A stretch of DNA of 44,162 nucleotides from Spirochaetales bacterium (GCA_007130265.1 SLST01000114.1:1-44162), one strand, 5' to 3'; positions 25,869 through 35,723 are shown, counted from the stretch's first letter. A program made the numbers and translations. Notes: generated from the sequence alone by a model not told the origin.

Positions 25869-27461
25869 TCAATAATCGTCCAACACGCGAGGATCGATCG
25901 CCGGCATCGTCTCGAGCTTCCAGATATCGACGGGCACGTCGTTCTGTTGCGCCCGTCCCGGCGTGCTGCGGCCGTCGGCGACGAGCTTCTTCAGACGAGC
26001 GAGCATGGCTTTGACTCGGTCCGGTTCCTGCGCATGGAGGTTCGTAGTCTCCCCGGGGTCGGCGTGCAAATCATAGAGTTGCACGAGCGGCAGACCCTGT
26101 TCCGCCGCCTCGCGGTCAGGGTGGGTCCATCCTCCTGAACCGGGACACAGCACCAGTTTCCACTCCCCGTCACGGATCGCAAACTTGCCGTCGATCGAAT
26201 GATGCACGACATGGTCGCGAACCGGCTCGTCGGGATGCCGGAACAGAGACAGCATGCTGAAGCTGTCTTCGCCGGCGCTGTCGGGCAGAGCGTCGCCGAC
26301 GATATCGGCACAGGTAGCCATCAGATCCGAAAGACAGACCAGTTGGCCACAGATGCTGCCGGGTTCGATGGCTCCCGGCCACCGGGCGATACAGGGGATA
26401 CGGTGTCCGCCGTCCCAGGCATCGGACTTGTAGCCTCTGTACGGGCCGCTGGGGAAGTGGCCCTGCGGTTCCATTGCCGACTCGTAGTTGCCCCGGCCAT
26501 CTTCCTTCGCTCCAACGTAGTGCGCGCAGCCGTTATCGCTGGTGAAGACGACGAGGGTATTGTCGGCAACCCCGTGCCTCTCGAGGGAGTCGAGGACGCG
26601 TCCGAACACATCGTCGGTCTCAATGACCAGATCGGCGTAAAGATTGGCGAGTCCACTTCGGCCAATGAACTCCTTGTTGACCGATAGCGGCGTGTGCGGA
26701 GACGTCATAGGCAGATAGAGAAAGAACGGCTCTTCCGCGGCGGCCCGTTCGCCGATGTAGTCATCCGCCTTCTTCGCCCAGGTTGGCAGGAGCTGCTCGA
26801 AGTGCCAGTAGGGCATGGCGGGGCCACGCCAGCTCGCCAGATTCTGAGCCATCAGACGCTCCGGGATGAACTCCGACGGGATACCTACCGTCCGATCGTT
26901 TTCGATGAAACAGTATGGGGGCCAGTTGGGAACGTCCACGCCAAAGTAGTAGTCGAACCCGCGCTTGGTAGGCCCGCCGGTCGTCGGCTTCGAGAAGGCC
27001 TCGCGCCAGAGAGCCTTCTGCGCTGAAGTCGCTTCGAGATCCTCGGGGAGCCTGTCGGGTTGGGTGAAGGCCGGGACTTCCGGGCGGAAGTCCTCCGGTG
27101 TCGCCTCGAAGTCCCACCCCTGTCCCAGATGCCACTTGCCGATGCACGCCGTGTGGTACCCGTGCGTCTTGAGAAATCCGGGTACGGTCAACCGGGTTCC
27201 CGCGATCAACGGATCCCCATAGACGCCGACGATTCCTCTCTGCAGCGTGGACCGCCAGTTGTAGCGCCCGGTAAGCACGCTGTAACGCGACGGCGAGCAC
27301 ACCGCCGAACTGGAATGAGCATCGGTGAAGACCATGCCCTCTGTGGCGAACCGGTCGATATTCGGCGTCTTGATCATCCCGTCCGGGTTCAGGCACGAAG
27401 CATCACCGTAGCCCATGTCGTCGACGAAGAAGTACACGATGTTGGGTTTTGAGTGCATCAT
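25869..27461 (-). CDS. Type I sulfatase (formylglycine-dependent), cytoplasmic
   Basis: The protein has 530 residues and starts MMHSKPNIVYFFVDDMGYGD, with the metal-binding Asp pair at once. The sulfatase signature is SAVCSPSRYSVLTGRY. Cys at about residue 55 is the one converted to formylglycine, and the CxPxR rule is met. Further motifs are [33 protein letters not shown] and GGHRIPCIARWPG. The C-terminal sub-domain contains HHSIDGKFAIRDGEWKLVLC. No signal peptide precedes the catalytic core. It is closely related to the divergent neighbour at 27603: both have the unusual TGRYNWRS and end with STPGxxQxN. It removes sulfate esters from sugar residues; which carbon is unknown. The ribosome site AAAGGAACT is upstream. 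It needs a formylglycine-generating enzyme not found in this window. Confidence 0.93.
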   Translation of the reverse strand: MMHSKPNIVYFFVDDMGYGDASCLNPDGMIKTPNIDRFATEGMVFTDAHSSSAVCSPSRYSVLTGRYNWRSTLQRGIVGVYGDPLIAGTRLTVPGFLKTHGYHTACIGKWHLGQGWDFEATPEDFRPEVPAFTQPDRLPEDLEATSAQKALWREAFSKPTTGGPTKRGFDYYFGVDVPNWPPYCFIENDRTVGIPSEFIPERLMAQNLASWRGPAMPYWHFEQLLPTWAKKADDYIGERAAAEEPFFLYLPMTSPHTPLSVNKEFIGRSGLANLYADLVIETDDVFGRVLDSLERHGVADNTLVVFTSDNGCAHYVGAKEDGRGNYESAMEPQGHFPSGPYRGYKSDAWDGGHRIPCIARWPGAIEPGSICGQLVCLSDLMATCADIVGDALPDSAGEDSFSMLSLFRHPDEPVRDHVVHHSIDGKFAIRDGEWKLVLCPGSGGWTHPDREAAEQGLPLVQLYDLHADPGETTNLHAQEPDRVKAMLARLKKLVADGRSTPGRAQQNDVPVDIWKLETMPAIDPRVLDDY

Positions 27462-27602
27462 AGTTCCTTTCTCCGTGACGTGAGATCCTGGGTATTCTCC
27501 TGGGCGCGCAGGTTTTCGTCAAGTGGAGCTACACCACCGACGGCCCTCCAAGCCGTCGGCGCAGACATGTACAATCCCCAACCAACGTAGTAGGCTCGGG
27601 CC
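27462..27602. promoter_or_regulatory. Divergent promoter region between two related sulfatases
   Basis: 141 bp separate the start codons of 25869-27461 and 27603-29105. On the plus strand TACAAT (27570-27575) is a good -10 with a poor -35. On the minus strand CTTGACG (-35) is followed at 17 bp by GAGAAT. The shared region suggests co-regulation of the two enzymes. Confidence 0.35.
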
Positions 27603-29105
27603 ATGAAGAAGCGGCCGAACCTGATCTATGTCCTTGCGGATGATCTGGGCTATGGCGACGTCTCGTGTCTCAACGAGCGCGCCGCATGGCGGACTCCAGC
27701 GTTCGATCGTCTTGCCGCCGAAGGAATGAGTTTCACCGATGCGCATGCGTCCTCTGCAGTGTGTACACCCTCGAGGTACTCGATCCTGACTGGACGGTAC
27801 AATTGGCGATCGCGGCTCAAGCAGTCGGTCATGGGCGGATACTCGCCACCGTTGATCGAGGATGGACGATCGACGGTCGGCTCAATGCTACGCGAGGCAG
27901 GGTACCGGACCGCCTGCATCGGCAAGTGGCACTTGGGTATGGACTGGGCCCGCAGCAGAACGGTTCCAGAGGCGCCTCAGTTCGGTCACACGGAGGGCGT
28001 CGAATTCGACCGCCCTATCTCAAACGGGCCGGTAACGCGTGGCTTCGACTATTTCTACGGCATTGCCGCCTCTCTGGATATGCCGCCGTATGTGTACATA
28101 GAGAACGAAAGGGCAACCGAAGTCCCGGATCACGACTCCGAGAATACCGGCCAGCAGGTATGGCGTGAGGGTCCCACCGCGCCGGGATTTCGGCACGATG
28201 AAGTCCTTCCACGCCTGACGAAGAAGGCGCTTGAGATCATCGATGCGTGGGCCGACGAGCCTTTCTTTCTCTACTTCGCGCTGCCAGCGCCACACACCCC
28301 AATACTCCCGGTGGGTGACTTTGTCGGCAAGAGTGGGACCACGGCCTACGGCGACTTCGTGCTGATGTGTGACGACGTGGTCGCCCAACTGACCTCCGGG
28401 CTCGAGGAAAAAGGCATCGCGGAGGACACCATCTTTGTCTTTACGAGCGATAACGGTTGTTCACCAATGGCCGACTTCAAGGCGCTTGCCCGGTACGATC
28501 ACAACCCTAGCTATGTCTTTCGTGGCGCCAAGGCCGACATCTACGAAGGTGGGCACCGGATTCCACTCCTCGTTCGCTGGCCCGCTCAGATACGGGCCGG
28601 CAGCCGCTGCGACCAGACAGTGTGTCTCGCGGATCTCTACGCGACCATGGCGGAAGTTACCGGGACATTCGTCCCGGACGAGGCGGGCGAAGACAGCGTC
28701 AGCAATCTGCCACTCTGGATGGAGTCGGCGGGCGATGCTTCCTTGCGGGAGGCAACGGTACACCATTCCATCGACGGATCCTTCTCGCTTCGCAAGGGCA
28801 GGTGGAAGCTCGAGCTCTGTCCGGGATCCGGCGGGTGGAGCGAGCCGCGACCGGGCGAGGAGCCTCCGGGCTCGCCGGAGTTCCAGCTCTACGACCTGGA
28901 GTCAGACGTAGGAGAGCGGCGGAATCTCGTAGATGAGCACCCTGAGGTCGTCGATGAGCTCAGGGCCCTTCTTGCTGAGTACGTTGTGAACGGTCGAAGC
29001 ACGCCCGGCAAGCCGCAGAAGAACACCGCACCCGAGTGGTGGGAACAGCTGAAATGGATGGAGCGGGACTATTCCACGCCCTTGAGCGAGAGCTCATCCG
29101 AATAG
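27603..29105 (+). CDS. Type I sulfatase (formylglycine-dependent), cytoplasmic
   Basis: The protein has 500 residues, [20 protein letters not shown], and the signature [19 protein letters not shown] has Cys at about residue 54. Also visible are [33 protein letters not shown] and [13 protein letters not shown]. The C-terminal block [20 protein letters not shown] is shared almost motif by motif with the divergent sulfatase at 25869. There is no signal peptide; the core begins at residue 5. The ribosome site is weak (AGGCTCGGGCC). Its 3' end overlaps the convergent oppF-like gene by 37 bp. The substrate is presumably a sulfated oligosaccharide delivered by the adjacent Opp-type importer. Cysteine-type maturation is required. 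Confidence 0.93.
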   Translation: MKKRPNLIYVLADDLGYGDVSCLNERAAWRTPAFDRLAAEGMSFTDAHASSAVCTPSRYSILTGRYNWRSRLKQSVMGGYSPPLIEDGRSTVGSMLREAGYRTACIGKWHLGMDWARSRTVPEAPQFGHTEGVEFDRPISNGPVTRGFDYFYGIAASLDMPPYVYIENERATEVPDHDSENTGQQVWREGPTAPGFRHDEVLPRLTKKALEIIDAWADEPFFLYFALPAPHTPILPVGDFVGKSGTTAYGDFVLMCDDVVAQLTSGLEEKGIAEDTIFVFTSDNGCSPMADFKALARYDHNPSYVFRGAKADIYEGGHRIPLLVRWPAQIRAGSRCDQTVCLADLYATMAEVTGTFVPDEAGEDSVSNLPLWMESAGDASLREATVHHSIDGSFSLRKGRWKLELCPGSGGWSEPRPGEEPPGSPEFQLYDLESDVGERRNLVDEHPEVVDELRALLAEYVVNGRSTPGKPQKNTAPEWWEQLKWMERDYSTPLSESSSE

Positions 29106-30112
29106 TGACACGCAGCGTAGTGGTCCGGCGAGACCTCGCGCCATTGAGGTACTTCAGTCCGGCAACGGTCGGTCGCATGCCCGCACCGGGGATGGAACGG
29201 GCAGCCGGAGGGTACTGCAGCGGGGTTCGCTACCTCGCCGGGCAGTACGATTCGGTTCGTTCTCCAATCCGGATCGGGACGCGGAACGGCAGAGAGCAGG
29301 GCCTCGGTGTACGGATGCTTGGGGTTGACGAATAGCTCTTCAGTACGGGCCATCTCCACGGTTTTGCCCACGTACATGACCATCACCCGGTCGCTGATGT
29401 GTTCGACCACGCTCAGGTTGTGCGCGATGAACATATAGGTCAAGTGGAACTCCTGCTGCAGATCCTGCAGCAGATTCAGAATCTGCGCCTGGATGGAGAC
29501 GTCGAGAGCGCTCACCGCCTCGTCGCAGACGATCAGCTGTGGATTCGTGGACAACGCCCGAGCGATGCCGATCCGCTGCCGCTGGCCGCCGCTGAACGCG
29601 TGAGGGTAACGGTTGAGGTGCTTGACCTCGAGTCCGACCACCCCCATCAGATAGCGAACCCGATCCTTCAGCCCGTCTCCGGATGCAAGCCCGCTGACCC
29701 GCAGTGGCTCACCGACGATATCCAGGATCGTCATACGTGGATCGAGCGAACTGTAGGGATCCTGAAAGATCATCTGGGCATGCCGTCGAATGCGGCGAAG
29801 CTCTCGATTGTCGAGTGAGGTGACATCCACCTCTTCGCCTCCATTCAGCCTGAACGTTACTCTGCCGTCGGTGGGCTCGATCGCACGCAGAATACACCGA
29901 CCAAGTGTGGTCTTGCCGCAACCGCTCTCTCCCACAACCCCGAGAGTCTCGCCGCGGTTGATGAAGAGGCTGACGTCGTCGACAGCTTTCACATGACCGA
30001 GCACCTTCCTCATGAAGCCCTTCTCGATCGGGAAGAACTTCCTCAGGTGCTCTACCTGCAGAAGTCGCTGATCCTGACCGGTAGTCGGCGCTGCGTTCAC
30101 TTCGGCGCTCAT
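29069..30112 (-). CDS. oppF: Opp/Dpp-type ABC transporter ATP-binding protein (OppF-like)
   Basis: The protein has 347 residues. Walker [10 protein letters not shown] is at 61-69, the Q-loop is [12 protein letters not shown], the signature [15 protein letters not shown] is near 173-187, and Walker B is [12 protein letters not shown]. The C-terminal oligopeptide-type cysteine cluster ([14 protein letters not shown]) marks the OppF group. Its start overlaps the oppD stop in ATGA, and it is the last gene of a four-gene minus-strand operon. The 3' end runs 37 bp into the convergent sulfatase gene. In this setting, with two binding proteins and five sulfatases around it, an oligosaccharide rather than a peptide substrate is inferred. 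Family-5 Opp-like systems are known to import sugars in some bacteria. Confidence 0.92.
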   Translation of the reverse strand: MSAEVNAAPTTGQDQRLLQVEHLRKFFPIEKGFMRKVLGHVKAVDDVSLFINRGETLGVVGESGCGKTTLGRCILRAIEPTDGRVTFRLNGGEEVDVTSLDNRELRRIRRHAQMIFQDPYSSLDPRMTILDIVGEPLRVSGLASGDGLKDRVRYLMGVVGLEVKHLNRYPHAFSGGQRQRIGIARALSTNPQLIVCDEAVSALDVSIQAQILNLLQDLQQEFHLTYMFIAHNLSVVEHISDRVMVMYVGKTVEMARTEELFVNPKHPYTEALLSAVPRPDPDWRTNRIVLPGEVANPAAVPSGCPFHPRCGHATDRCRTEVPQWREVSPDHYAACHYSDELSLKGVE

Positions 30113-31209
30113 AGCTGGCTTCCCTCGGCTAGCGGTTCTTCATGCGGCGCCCCTGCAGACCTCCGTCGACGTGTCTTGCGAAGCTGCTTCGAAGTCTCAG
30201 TCGGTCTCGACTCCTGTCCTTCACTGTGCAGGAAGCATCGAACCCTGTGCCCGTCACCCATGTCGACCAGAGCGGGCACTGCCACATCGCAATGTCCGGC
30301 CTTCCGGTCCGGGCACCGATTCCAGAAACCGCACCGCCATGGTGGGTTGATTGGTATCGGGACAGTTCCGCTTATGGCATCCAGACGAACGCGGGCCTTC
30401 CGTCCGAGCATCGGTATACTTTTCAGAAGCCCGCGCGTGTAGGGATGGAGCGGAGAGTGGAAGATCTGCCGGGTAGTCCCTTGTTCCACGACACGGCCCA
30501 GGTACATCACCGCGACCTCGTCGGCAATCTCGGCGATGACGCCAAGATCATGCGTGATGTAGAGTATGCTCATCCCGTACAGATCCTGCAATTCGCGCAT
30601 CAACTCGAGTATCTGTGCCTGGACTGTCACGTCGAGCGCGGTGGTCGGCTCGTCGGCGATCAGCAGTGTTGGACGGCACGACAATGCCATCGCGATCATC
30701 GCTCGCTGCCGCATCCCACCGGAGAACTGGTGCGGATACTCATCTATTCTCTGTCTGGGATTACTGATTCCCACTCGTTCGAGCATCTCAAGCGTTATCT
30801 CCCTGGCTTCCCGGTCGTTCGGCGTCCGGTGCAGCAGAATCGCCTCCATGATCTGGTTGCCGATTGTGTGGACCGGCGATAGGCTGGTCATGGGCTCCTG
30901 GAAGATCATCGATATATGCCTGCCTCGGATCGAGCGCATTCTTTCGCCACTCTGATCGAGTGCCGTGAGGTCGACCGGCTCCTCCTCATCGGTCTGCAAG
31001 AGGATCTGTCCTCCGACGATCTGCCCTGGATTGGGGACGATCCGGAGGATACTCTGCGCGGTGACGCTCTTACCGCAACCACTTTCGCCGATGATACCGA
31101 GCGTACGCTTTGAGGCGACGTCGAAGCTCACACCATCGACAGCCTTCAGAACTCCGTCATCGAGGTTGAAGTAGGTACGCAGGTTGTTCACTTCTATAAC
31201 GCTACTCAA
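30109..31209 (-). CDS. oppD: Opp/Dpp-type ABC transporter ATP-binding protein (OppD-like)
   Basis: The protein has 366 residues if started at TTG 31209 ([18 protein letters not shown]), which is preceded by GAGGGGAG. A GTG at 31239 is an alternative that overlaps the upstream stop in GTGA but lacks a good ribosome site. The ORF-track start at 31806 runs through the permease gene and is wrong. Walker A is GESGCGKSV (41-49), the signature is [15 protein letters not shown] (161 on), and Walker B is [12 protein letters not shown]. The C-terminal cluster has [15 protein letters not shown]. It is the partner ATPase of the OppF-like subunit, coupled to it by ATGA. It powers import through the OppB/OppC-like permeases. 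Confidence 0.9.
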   Translation of the reverse strand: MSSVIEVNNLRTYFNLDDGVLKAVDGVSFDVASKRTLGIIGESGCGKSVTAQSILRIVPNPGQIVGGQILLQTDEEEPVDLTALDQSGERMRSIRGRHISMIFQEPMTSLSPVHTIGNQIMEAILLHRTPNDREAREITLEMLERVGISNPRQRIDEYPHQFSGGMRQRAMIAMALSCRPTLLIADEPTTALDVTVQAQILELMRELQDLYGMSILYITHDLGVIAEIADEVAVMYLGRVVEQGTTRQIFHSPLHPYTRGLLKSIPMLGRKARVRLDAISGTVPIPINPPWRCGFWNRCPDRKAGHCDVAVPALVDMGDGHRVRCFLHSEGQESRPTETSKQLRKTRRRRSAGAPHEEPLAEGSQL

Positions 31210-31235
31210 AATCTCCCCTCGTTTCGCGTCCCGGC

Positions 31236-32369
31236 TCACTTGTACGGATCGGCAGCGTCGCGCAACCCGTCGCCCAGAAAGTTGATCGCAAGCACCGCAA
31301 CAATTACGAAGAGCGCCGGTAGGAGCAGCCACGGATGAAGCGCGACCGTCTGTACGCTCTGTGCGCTCTGGAGCAACACTCCCCAGCTGACCGCAGGCGC
31401 TCGTAATCCAACCCCAATGAAGCTCAGCGCCGTCTCCCCAAGAATCATCGTGGGAATGCGCAGCGTCATGTTCACAATGAGGTAGCTCATGAACGAAGGC
31501 AGGAGATGTTTGGCGATGATCCCGGCGTCCGTCATGCCCGCGATCCGTGCAGCCATCACGAAGTCCTCCTTCCTCACCTGGAGCAACTTGCCTCGCACGA
31601 CGCGAGCCTGTCCGGTCCACGCCATCGTCGCGAGCACGATGGTGATCCCGAAGTAGACCCGCACTATCGGCCAGTCCGGCGGCAGGGCTGCTGCAAGCGC
31701 GAGCCAGAACGGTATCTGCGGAATCGCCAGCAAGAACTCGATCAGCCGTTGGATAACCATATCCACGTAGCCGCCATAGTAGCCTGCGAGTCCCCCGAAT
31801 ATGCACCCCAGGACGAATGCGATCAACACGCCAATCAACCCGACTGACAACGAGAGCCGCGCGGCGTACAGATTCCGGGTGAACAGGTCACGGCCCATGC
31901 TGTCGGTTCCGAACAGGAAGATTACTCCCCCGGGTTCGACACCGAACAGGTGGATATCGGTCTCGACGAGACCCCAGAAACGATACGGTGTCCCCCGGGT
32001 GAAGTAACGGATTGGGTAGACTTCTGAGGTATCGTCCTCGTAGACGCGTCTGAACGTCGCGCGATCGAGGGTTCCGCGGTACCCATAGACGAACCCACCG
32101 GGGTAGAACCGTCCATCCTGGTCGAAGAACCGGACGCGCATCGGTGGGCTGTAGATGTAGTCCGAGAAGCGTTGTGTGGGAGTGTACGGAGCGAGAAACC
32201 CACAGAAGATCCCCACCAGGTACATGAAGGCAATCACTACCAGTCCAGCAATGGCAAGTTTGTGCTTGAAGAACTTTCTTCTAATCAGCACCCACTGGGA
32301 TGCCATGTAGTACGATTCTTCCTGCGTTGCCTCTTCTGCCGTTGTGAGCACTTTCGATTCGTCAGTCAT
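31236..32369 (-). CDS. oppC: Opp/Dpp-type ABC permease (OppC-like)
   Basis: The protein has 377 residues from ATG 32369 (MTDESKVLTTAEEATQEESY), behind AAGGA; the TTG at 32387 is an alternative. The N-terminal cytoplasmic tail leads to a first span (LAIAGLVVIAFMYLVGIFCG). An unusually long loop of about 100 residues (60-160) follows before the family motif FGTDSMGRDLF. The EAA-type loop is DFVMAARIAGMTDAGIIAKHLLP, and the C-terminus NFLGDGLRDAADPYK is typical of OppC/DppC. Long first loops are common in Opp-like systems that carry sugars or large ligands. The start overlaps the oppB stop by 8 bp. Confidence 0.92.
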   Translation of the reverse strand: MTDESKVLTTAEEATQEESYYMASQWVLIRRKFFKHKLAIAGLVVIAFMYLVGIFCGFLAPYTPTQRFSDYIYSPPMRVRFFDQDGRFYPGGFVYGYRGTLDRATFRRVYEDDTSEVYPIRYFTRGTPYRFWGLVETDIHLFGVEPGGVIFLFGTDSMGRDLFTRNLYAARLSLSVGLIGVLIAFVLGCIFGGLAGYYGGYVDMVIQRLIEFLLAIPQIPFWLALAAALPPDWPIVRVYFGITIVLATMAWTGQARVVRGKLLQVRKEDFVMAARIAGMTDAGIIAKHLLPSFMSYLIVNMTLRIPTMILGETALSFIGVGLRAPAVSWGVLLQSAQSVQTVALHPWLLLPALFVIVAVLAINFLGDGLRDAADPYK

Positions 32370-33345
32370 ATCGAATCCTTGGATCAAGCGCTGCGAGCAA
32401 TATGTCGGAGATGAACATGCCGAGGATCGTCAGTGCGCTGAGCAGCATGAGAATGGATGCGGAAAGATACATGTCCTGACTCAGGAGCCCCTGGAGCAGC
32501 AACGGTCCAACGGTCGGTAGATCAAGTACGAGCGCGACGATCGTCTCGCCCGACACGATCGCCGGCAGGACCCAACCGATCGTACTGACGATCGGGTTCA
32601 GGGCAATTCGTACTGGGTACTTGAACAGGATAGTCCGCTCGTCCACACCCTTGGTTCGGGCGGTTATGACGTACTGTTTGGACAGCTCGTCGAGAAGCGT
32701 TGCACGCATCACCCGGATTATGCTCGCCGTGCCGGCGGTGCCAATGACGATGACCGGAATCGGGAGGTGTTTGATGAGGTCCCAGACCTTCCCCCAACTC
32801 CACGCTGCCCGCAGGTACTCAGGCGAGAAAAGTCCGCCCACGCTCATACCGAGGTAGCGATAGGAGACAAACATCAGGATCAATGCCAGCAGGAAGTTAG
32901 GTACGGCAAGGCCGACGAATCCGACCACGGTCGCAGCGTAGTCACCAATGGAGTACTGTCGCGTGGCAGAATATATCCCGATGGGAATCGCGACGGCGTA
33001 CGTGAACAGGAGGGTGATCAAACTGATCGTGACCGTCAGGGCAAGACGTTCACCAATAAGCGCAGCTACCGGACGGTTGTACTGAAAAGAAATCCCGAAG
33101 TTCCCTCGAAGCGCGGAGCTGATCCAGCGGAAATACTGAACGTAGACGGGCCGATCCAGCCCGTACGCCGCCCGCATGGCCGCAATCTCCTCGCGGCTCA
33201 CTTCCGCGTCCATCTCCTGTCTCGAAGCTATATAGGTTGATAAAAAGTCACCGGGCGGAAGCTGAATGACCATAAACGACACGATCGACACAAGAAGCAG
33301 GAGAACAAAGGTGTAGAGCACTCTTCGGACAAGATAGCGGGTCAC
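32362..33345 (-). CDS. oppB: Opp/Dpp-type ABC permease (OppB-like)
   Basis: The protein has 327 residues from GTG 33345, behind AGGAGGCGAG. It starts with the signature MTRYLVRRVLYTFVLLLLVS, followed by QLPPGDFLSTYIASRQEMD, YGLDRPVYVQYFRW and GNFGISFQYNRPV, all typical of OppB/DppB. The EAA loop appears as YVITARTKGVDERTILFKYPVRIALNP. The C-terminus ILLAALDPRIRYD is standard. It is the first gene of the oppBCDF-type operon and is divergent from the first family-5 binding-protein gene, with which it shares a back-to-back promoter. Confidence 0.93.
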   Translation of the reverse strand: MTRYLVRRVLYTFVLLLLVSIVSFMVIQLPPGDFLSTYIASRQEMDAEVSREEIAAMRAAYGLDRPVYVQYFRWISSALRGNFGISFQYNRPVAALIGERLALTVTISLITLLFTYAVAIPIGIYSATRQYSIGDYAATVVGFVGLAVPNFLLALILMFVSYRYLGMSVGGLFSPEYLRAAWSWGKVWDLIKHLPIPVIVIGTAGTASIIRVMRATLLDELSKQYVITARTKGVDERTILFKYPVRIALNPIVSTIGWVLPAIVSGETIVALVLDLPTVGPLLLQGLLSQDMYLSASILMLLSALTILGMFISDILLAALDPRIRYD

Positions 33346-33421
33346 GGACGCTCGCCTCCTGGAGCACTGCTCGCCATTCGGTCACAGGCAGTTATCACTA
33401 TTTGCGGAAACGGACCTGGGG

Positions 33422-33450
33422 ATTTAAGCATGACTCAGGCCGGTTGTCAA
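33422..33450 (-). promoter_or_regulatory. Promoter of the oppBCDF-type operon
   Basis: On the minus strand TTGACA (33450-33445), a 17-bp spacer, then TTAAAT (33427-33422). The -35 is one arm of the palindrome GTCAAGCTTGAC (33446-33457), whose other arm provides the -35 of the divergent promoter. Confidence 0.6.
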
Positions 33451-33452
33451 GC

Positions 33453-33481
33453 TTGACGGTATGCCGATACTGGCCTACAGT
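33453..33481 (+). promoter_or_regulatory. Promoter of the first family-5 SBP gene
   Basis: TTGACG (33453-33458), a 17-bp spacer, TACAGT (33476-33481). The same promoter, with the shared ATACTG..CTAC core, occurs at the same distance upstream of the second SBP gene (38961-38989). Transcription from here gives a leader of about 233 nt. Confidence 0.65.
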
Positions 33482-33501
33482 AACGATTGGACGGTGCTGT
33501 C

Positions 33502-33708
33502 ATGCCGACTGTCAGGCAAATCGCTAGACATATGAGCTTCGCTGATCGCAATTCTGCTGGCTTGTTACCTTCTTCTGTCAGAGTGATGCTCATGGAATCC
33601 AGCACGGCCTCATCCTATTTGTATATATCAAAAGGAGATGCAGACGGGAGCATTGGCTGCCGTGACGACGAGGGGGCATCGAGTTTCCTCGTCGAGATGT
33701 TCCAGTAG
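33502..33708 (+). CDS. Possible 68-codon leader ORF upstream of SBP1
   Basis: From ATG 33502 the frame runs 68 codons (MPTVRQIARHMSF...) to TAG at 33706-33708, ending 12 bp before the SBP ATG. The equivalent ATG and stop exist upstream of the second SBP, again 68 codons. The C-terminal parts match strongly: GDADGSIGCRDDE and LVEMFQ here against GNADGSIDCRDGE and LVEMFE there. The DADGSI...D pattern resembles an EF-hand or dockerin-type loop with one ligand missing. The middle is not conserved at protein level because one-base indels shift it between the copies. It may be a small protein, a leader peptide or a non-coding conserved leader. Confidence 0.3.
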   Translation: MPTVRQIARHMSFADRNSAGLLPSSVRVMLMESSTASSYLYISKGDADGSIGCRDDEGASSFLVEMFQ

Positions 33709-33720
33709 AGGAGGGACACG

Positions 33721-35709
33721 ATGAAAAGGTTTCTGTTGATGCCGACTCTGATGGTGCTGCTCGCGCTGTCCGCTTTCGGCGGGGCGCAGCCGGAAGAAGT
33801 GCAACCGGCCACAGCACCCGGAGTTGATGCGGAAGTGTGGGAGACCCCGGCGGTGTACGCAACCCCTGGGGATTTCCAGCGAGAGACCGGCGCTCAGTTG
33901 CCGCCGTACAATGAAGCGCCTGTCTTCCGGGAGCGAGTCGAGACGGGAGAACTGCCGCCAGTCGAAGACCGGCTGCCGGTAGAACCGCTCGTCGTGCGGC
34001 CGTGGAACCAGATAGGCACGTACAGCGAACGGGAGATCAGCGGGGACTCGGGAGATATTGCTTGCGCGAATGCACAGCATCTTCTGGAGATCATCGCGCC
34101 GGACTTCGCCACGCCGGTCCCGAACGTGTTGAAAGGGTACGTCCTCTCAAGCGATGCACGCAGCATAACGCTGCACCTTCGGGAAGGTCTGCGTTGGTCC
34201 GACGGCCATCCGCATACCGCCGACGACTTTGTGTTCTGGTATGAGGACGTTCTGAACAACTCGCAGCTCACACCCGCAAGACCGGCGATCTACACCTCGG
34301 GCGGTGAGTTCATGGATCTGACGAAGATTGACGACTACACCGTGCGGCTCGACTTCGCAGAGCCGTATCCGGCCATTACTGACGTCCTCGCAAGCGACCA
34401 ATGGTGGCAATACCCCATTCCGCCAAAGCACTACATGCAGCAGTGGCATATCGATTACAACCCGGATGCAGACGAGCTTGCGCGCGAGGAAGGGTTTGAG
34501 ACGTGGTACCAAGCATTCCTGATGCACAATACTACCGGGGCAGGCCAGCAGGACGTCGATCGTCCCGTTGTCTACCCGTGGAAACTCGTATCGATCGACA
34601 GCGCACAGAACCAGTATTGGGAGAGAAACCCGTACTTCTGGAAGGTCGATATCGCCGGCAACCAGCTGCCCTACATCGGACGCCTGAACGGTGTGCAGGT
34701 CGGGGATGCCCAGACCAAGCAGCTGCGCGTTATCTCCGGAGCCTTCCAGATTGGAGGCATCCTTCAGCCGCTGGCCTCTTATCCTCTCTATCTGGACAAC
34801 GCTGAGCGGGGAGATTACCGCGTGATGCTATGGGACGATCCTCGCGGCGCTTTTCGCGGTGCAGTTACGCTGAACCAGACGTCCAAGGATCCGGTGAAGC
34901 GTGAACTGTTCAGTGAGCTGAGGTTTAGACAGGCGCTGTCACTTGCGATCGACCGAGACGACGTGAATGAGACCTTGTTCTTCGGTCTGGGGGAACCGCG
35001 GCAGCCAGCCCCACCACCACCGGCCAGCCAATTCTACGAAGAGTGGATGAGGGATCACTACGCTGAGTACGATCCCGCCCGGTCGAACGCGCTGCTTGAT
35101 GAGATGGGGCTTCAGTGGGATGGCAGGCGGCAGTACCGTCTCCGACCTGACGGAGAACCACTCTCCATAAATCTCCAGTTCGTTGGGCAGTTTGATGGTA
35201 TTGCTCAGCTACTGCAGGAGTATTGGCAAGCGGTCGGGGTTAGAGTGGCTCTGCGAGAGGTCACCGGTGCAATGTGGACCCAGCTCGTGGACGCCAACGA
35301 TACGGATCTCGGAATTTGGTCAGTCGAGAATACTGACTTTGGAATGAGGCGAACTGGAGCGTCACCGGCGCGGCCACCGTGGACAGGAGCAAACGTACCT
35401 TGGGACCTCTGGTATGTCACGGGAGGAGCATCCGGTGAGGAGCCTCCCGAGGCTGTTCGAGAGCTGTACGCTTTGATCGATGAGTGGACACTGACGATTC
35501 CCGGCACTGAAAGGTACGTTGAGCTCGGAAAGGAAATCTGGAGAATCAACATAGAGAATCTTTTCATGATTGGCGCGGTCGGCCTTGTCCCGTACCCGGT
35601 CATCATCTCCAACAGTCTGGGTAACACAATGCCGGACGAGAGTCTCTGGAGCCCGAGTTTCCAACAGTGGGTTCCGTACATGGCTGAACAGTGGTTCTTC
35701 GTCGATTGA
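33721..35709 (+). CDS. Family-5 extracellular solute-binding protein (OppA-like), copy 1
   Basis: The protein has 662 residues from ATG 33721, behind GAGGAGGG. The N-terminus MKRFLLMPTLMVLLALSAFG is a signal peptide; the expected lipobox cysteine position reads SAFGG, not SACGG. The SBP_bac_5 core is clear: LRWSDGHPHTADDFVFWYED, FAEPYPAITDVLAS, RNPYFWKVDIAGNQLPYI, RFRQALSLAIDRDDVNETLF and YDPARSNALLDEMGLQWDG. At 662 residues it is longer than typical peptide-binding proteins, like carbohydrate-binding members of the family. It is divergent from oppB, implying it feeds that channel, and is nearly identical in layout to the copy at 39229. Two binding proteins with one permease set suggests recognition of two related ligands. 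Confidence 0.92.
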   Translation: MKRFLLMPTLMVLLALSAFGGAQPEEVQPATAPGVDAEVWETPAVYATPGDFQRETGAQLPPYNEAPVFRERVETGELPPVEDRLPVEPLVVRPWNQIGTYSEREISGDSGDIACANAQHLLEIIAPDFATPVPNVLKGYVLSSDARSITLHLREGLRWSDGHPHTADDFVFWYEDVLNNSQLTPARPAIYTSGGEFMDLTKIDDYTVRLDFAEPYPAITDVLASDQWWQYPIPPKHYMQQWHIDYNPDADELAREEGFETWYQAFLMHNTTGAGQQDVDRPVVYPWKLVSIDSAQNQYWERNPYFWKVDIAGNQLPYIGRLNGVQVGDAQTKQLRVISGAFQIGGILQPLASYPLYLDNAERGDYRVMLWDDPRGAFRGAVTLNQTSKDPVKRELFSELRFRQALSLAIDRDDVNETLFFGLGEPRQPAPPPPASQFYEEWMRDHYAEYDPARSNALLDEMGLQWDGRRQYRLRPDGEPLSINLQFVGQFDGIAQLLQEYWQAVGVRVALREVTGAMWTQLVDANDTDLGIWSVENTDFGMRRTGASPARPPWTGANVPWDLWYVTGGASGEEPPEAVRELYALIDEWTLTIPGTERYVELGKEIWRINIENLFMIGAVGLVPYPVIISNSLGNTMPDESLWSPSFQQWVPYMAEQWFFVD

Positions 35710-35723
35710 TTGGTTCATATTCT

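Larger units (their letters stand above)
33453..35709 (+). repeat. Duplicated unit, copy 1: promoter, leader and SBP gene
   Basis: This block repeats at 38961-41217 with a constant offset of 5508 bp at both the -35 box and the SBP start codon. Conserved from the promoter through the leader's last ~75 bp and through the whole 662-codon gene. No obvious similarity extends beyond the -35 or past the stop codon. The copies have clearly diverged, so the duplication is old. Confidence 0.75.
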
